A stretch of 34,341 nucleotides of DNA from Oscillospiraceae bacterium (GTDB lineage Bacteria; Bacillota; Clostridia; Oscillospirales; Oscillospiraceae): assembly GCA_009783555.1 (NCBI GenBank), contig WRDH01000032.1, positions 1 to 34,341 of the forward strand, read 5' to 3'. This document shows, in pieces, positions 33,123-34,341 of this stretch (positions are counted from its first letter, which is position 1; every line of letters starts with the position of its first letter). A program made the translations under genes and the position numbers. The notes under the pieces were generated by a model, which made no database searches, was not told where the DNA came from, and saw only the letters and a list, made by a program, of their open reading frames with translations.

Positions 33123-34298
33123 TTAGATCATCATGTCAATATGTGACACGGTTCCGGCTCCGCCGCATTCCTTCAGGAAAAAGCTTGTGGAGCGCATGAT
33201 TCCCAGTGTTTGGTTATTTTCGTCCTTAAAGGAGAACTCGGTAGCTATATCGCCGAGGTATATTGCGCCAATTCCAAGCTCTCTCAAGGTGAAGACTGTG
33301 TCATTACCGTCTTTGTCTCTGTGCCAGACAACGAGTTTGTCGAAAATCTCATCATTTGCGTCGATCCAACCGTTTCCGTCCTTGTCATATTGCCGGAGTT
33401 CGCTGAATCCGCAACCGGTGCTTGGTCCGAAAAGTTGACTGCCGTCATGGATTTTACCGTCACCATTCCAATCAATCGCCAAAAATCCACTGCCTTCACC
33501 AAGAACCGCAAGGCTGTCCAAATTGCCGTCCGATGTAAGATCAAACATGAATCTGTCACCCATCAGAGACGCCGCCGTACCGCCGTAATTAATAACGAGC
33601 GGGTCTATCGGTCTGGTTGTCTCAATATTTATTCCCATATATGAGACAAACTGCCGTGACATAAACATGTTGATATCTACATTGATCGTTCTTCCGTCTG
33701 CTGTTTTCACTATGCCTTGTGCCTGATAGGAAACCTGCTCGGATTCAAATTGGAAATGCTCAACACGCCAGCCATCAGTGACTTGAGGCCGGTTTGCTGC
33801 ATTGCCGAATCCAATGCCGAATCCACCGCCAAAGAAGCTCGATAAATCAAAATTGCTCCTTCCGGTTTCATTTTCCGGCTTTTCCGGTGACTTGGATGAA
33901 TTAGAGTTTTTTCCGGTAAGCAGTTCAATCATCATCCGCATAAGCTCTGCTTTCAGCTCCTGCGGAGTGCGTGGCGGTCTTCTGTTTTGTGTTCTTCTTG
34001 AGCTTGTTCCTTGTGTTGATGATGCAAGCTTTCTTGCCAGTTCTCTGATTCTTTCATCAACGCTCTCTCTGTGCATTCGTCTGAAATGCCCGTCTTCGCC
34101 TCCTCTTCTGTGGTGTCTGCCGTGTAGTCTCTCCAACTGTAAATTTGCTTCGTCCGGTCCGGGTGCTTGCCCTGCGTGCTGTGGTTGATTTGCATTTTGC
34201 GGGATACGGATTTCGCGTGTTGCCAGCATATTTGTCGATTCAACCGACAAAAAAGTGCGCTGTGAGCTGGTCTTGACCTCGTAGCTCTGGATAACCAT
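33123..34298 (-). CDS. EF-hand/RTX-module-like calcium-binding protein
   Basis: About 391 residues, no signal peptide and no membrane segment. The N-terminal 100 residues are basic and rich in Arg, Gln and His (RLHGRHHRRGGEDGHFRRMH). A Ser/Asn/Pro linker and a Gly/Phe patch (FFGGGFGIGFGNAA) follow. Residues about 165-240 are beta-rich. The C-terminal part has calcium-loop-like motifs DWNGDGKIHDG (near 278), DKDGNGWIDANDE (near 307) and DKDGND (near 330), followed by FTLRELGIGAIYL. The order of motifs, including SQLFG, matches the module beside the repeats of FrpC-like RTX proteins. ATG 34298 is chosen because GGAGG is eight bases upstream; ATG 34304 is too close to it. Function unknown. Confidence 0.78.
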   Translation of the reverse strand: MVIQSYEVKTSSQRTFLSVESTNMLATREIRIPQNANQPQHAGQAPGPDEANLQLERLHGRHHRRGGEDGHFRRMHRESVDERIRELARKLASSTQGTSSRRTQNRRPPRTPQELKAELMRMMIELLTGKNSNSSKSPEKPENETGRSNFDLSSFFGGGFGIGFGNAANRPQVTDGWRVEHFQFESEQVSYQAQGIVKTADGRTINVDINMFMSRQFVSYMGINIETTRPIDPLVINYGGTAASLMGDRFMFDLTSDGNLDSLAVLGEGSGFLAIDWNGDGKIHDGSQLFGPSTGCGFSELRQYDKDGNGWIDANDEIFDKLVVWHRDKDGNDTVFTLRELGIGAIYLGDIATEFSFKDENNQTLGIMRSTSFFLKECGGAGTVSHIDMMI

Positions 34299-34341
34299 TG
34301 TCATTTCCTCCTTGAATTTTGATCCCAGCGCGCACTAGAAT

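Overview
The window looks like chromosomal DNA of a Gram-positive bacterium of the Clostridia (Bacillota). The signs are a perfect CIRCE operator in front of groES-groEL, an isoleucyl-tRNA synthetase of the PHHGT/KLSKS type, many two-component systems with Firmicutes-type ABC-2 export genes, strong GGAGG ribosome-binding sites, and a tRNA-Ser with an encoded CCA end. No phage or large mobile element is seen. The window does carry two families of short dispersed palindromic repeats.

Layout. 1-5369: the end of a GNAT acetyltransferase, then a NarL/DesK-type two-component system facing a three-gene ABC-2 exporter. Gene order and protein lengths recall the Bacillus LnrJK-LnrLMN lipopeptide/polyene resistance system. 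5370-8878: a MITE-like repeat, ileS with an in-frame TAA stop between its catalytic and anticodon-binding parts, and a long inverted repeat. 8879-13709 (plus strand): a nitroreductase-like protein, a GPH/MelB-type transporter, and two tandem acyltransferases of the PlsC type, each with a zinc ribbon after the acyltransferase domain; the second carries an in-frame insertion of a dispersed repeat. 13752-21215 (minus strand): a possible signalling and envelope locus with an ECF-type sigma factor, a small membrane protein ending in CPVCG, a 573-residue coiled-coil protein with a C-terminal membrane segment, a degenerate GGDEF protein, a four-TM protein, a sensor kinase with seven predicted membrane segments, and an OmpR-type regulator. 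21442-24113: a zinc-ribbon protein, a strong terminator, groEL, groES, CIRCE and the heat-shock promoter. 24292-28077: a HigBA-like toxin-antitoxin pair with a promoter/operator, a diacylglycerol-kinase-family lipid kinase, a THUMP-type RNA methyltransferase, the second MITE copy, and a divergent thymidylate synthase-like protein. 28281-34304: a large Cache-PAS hybrid kinase with REC and HPt domains, tRNA-Ser(CGA), a Gfo/Idh/MocA oxidoreductase, and an EF-hand/RTX-like calcium-binding protein.

How the genes work together. Three kinase modules occur: a DesK type beside an exporter, a 7TM type with an OmpR partner, and an orphan phosphorelay hybrid. The most unusual part is the 13.7-21.2 kb minus-strand locus. 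It links a sigma factor, a small membrane protein, a large coiled-coil anchored protein, a GGDEF domain that keeps the c-di-GMP inhibitory-site motif but has lost catalytic residues, and a two-component pair. The second point of note is the nonsense codon in ileS. All functions are inferred from sequence reading alone; no searches were run.
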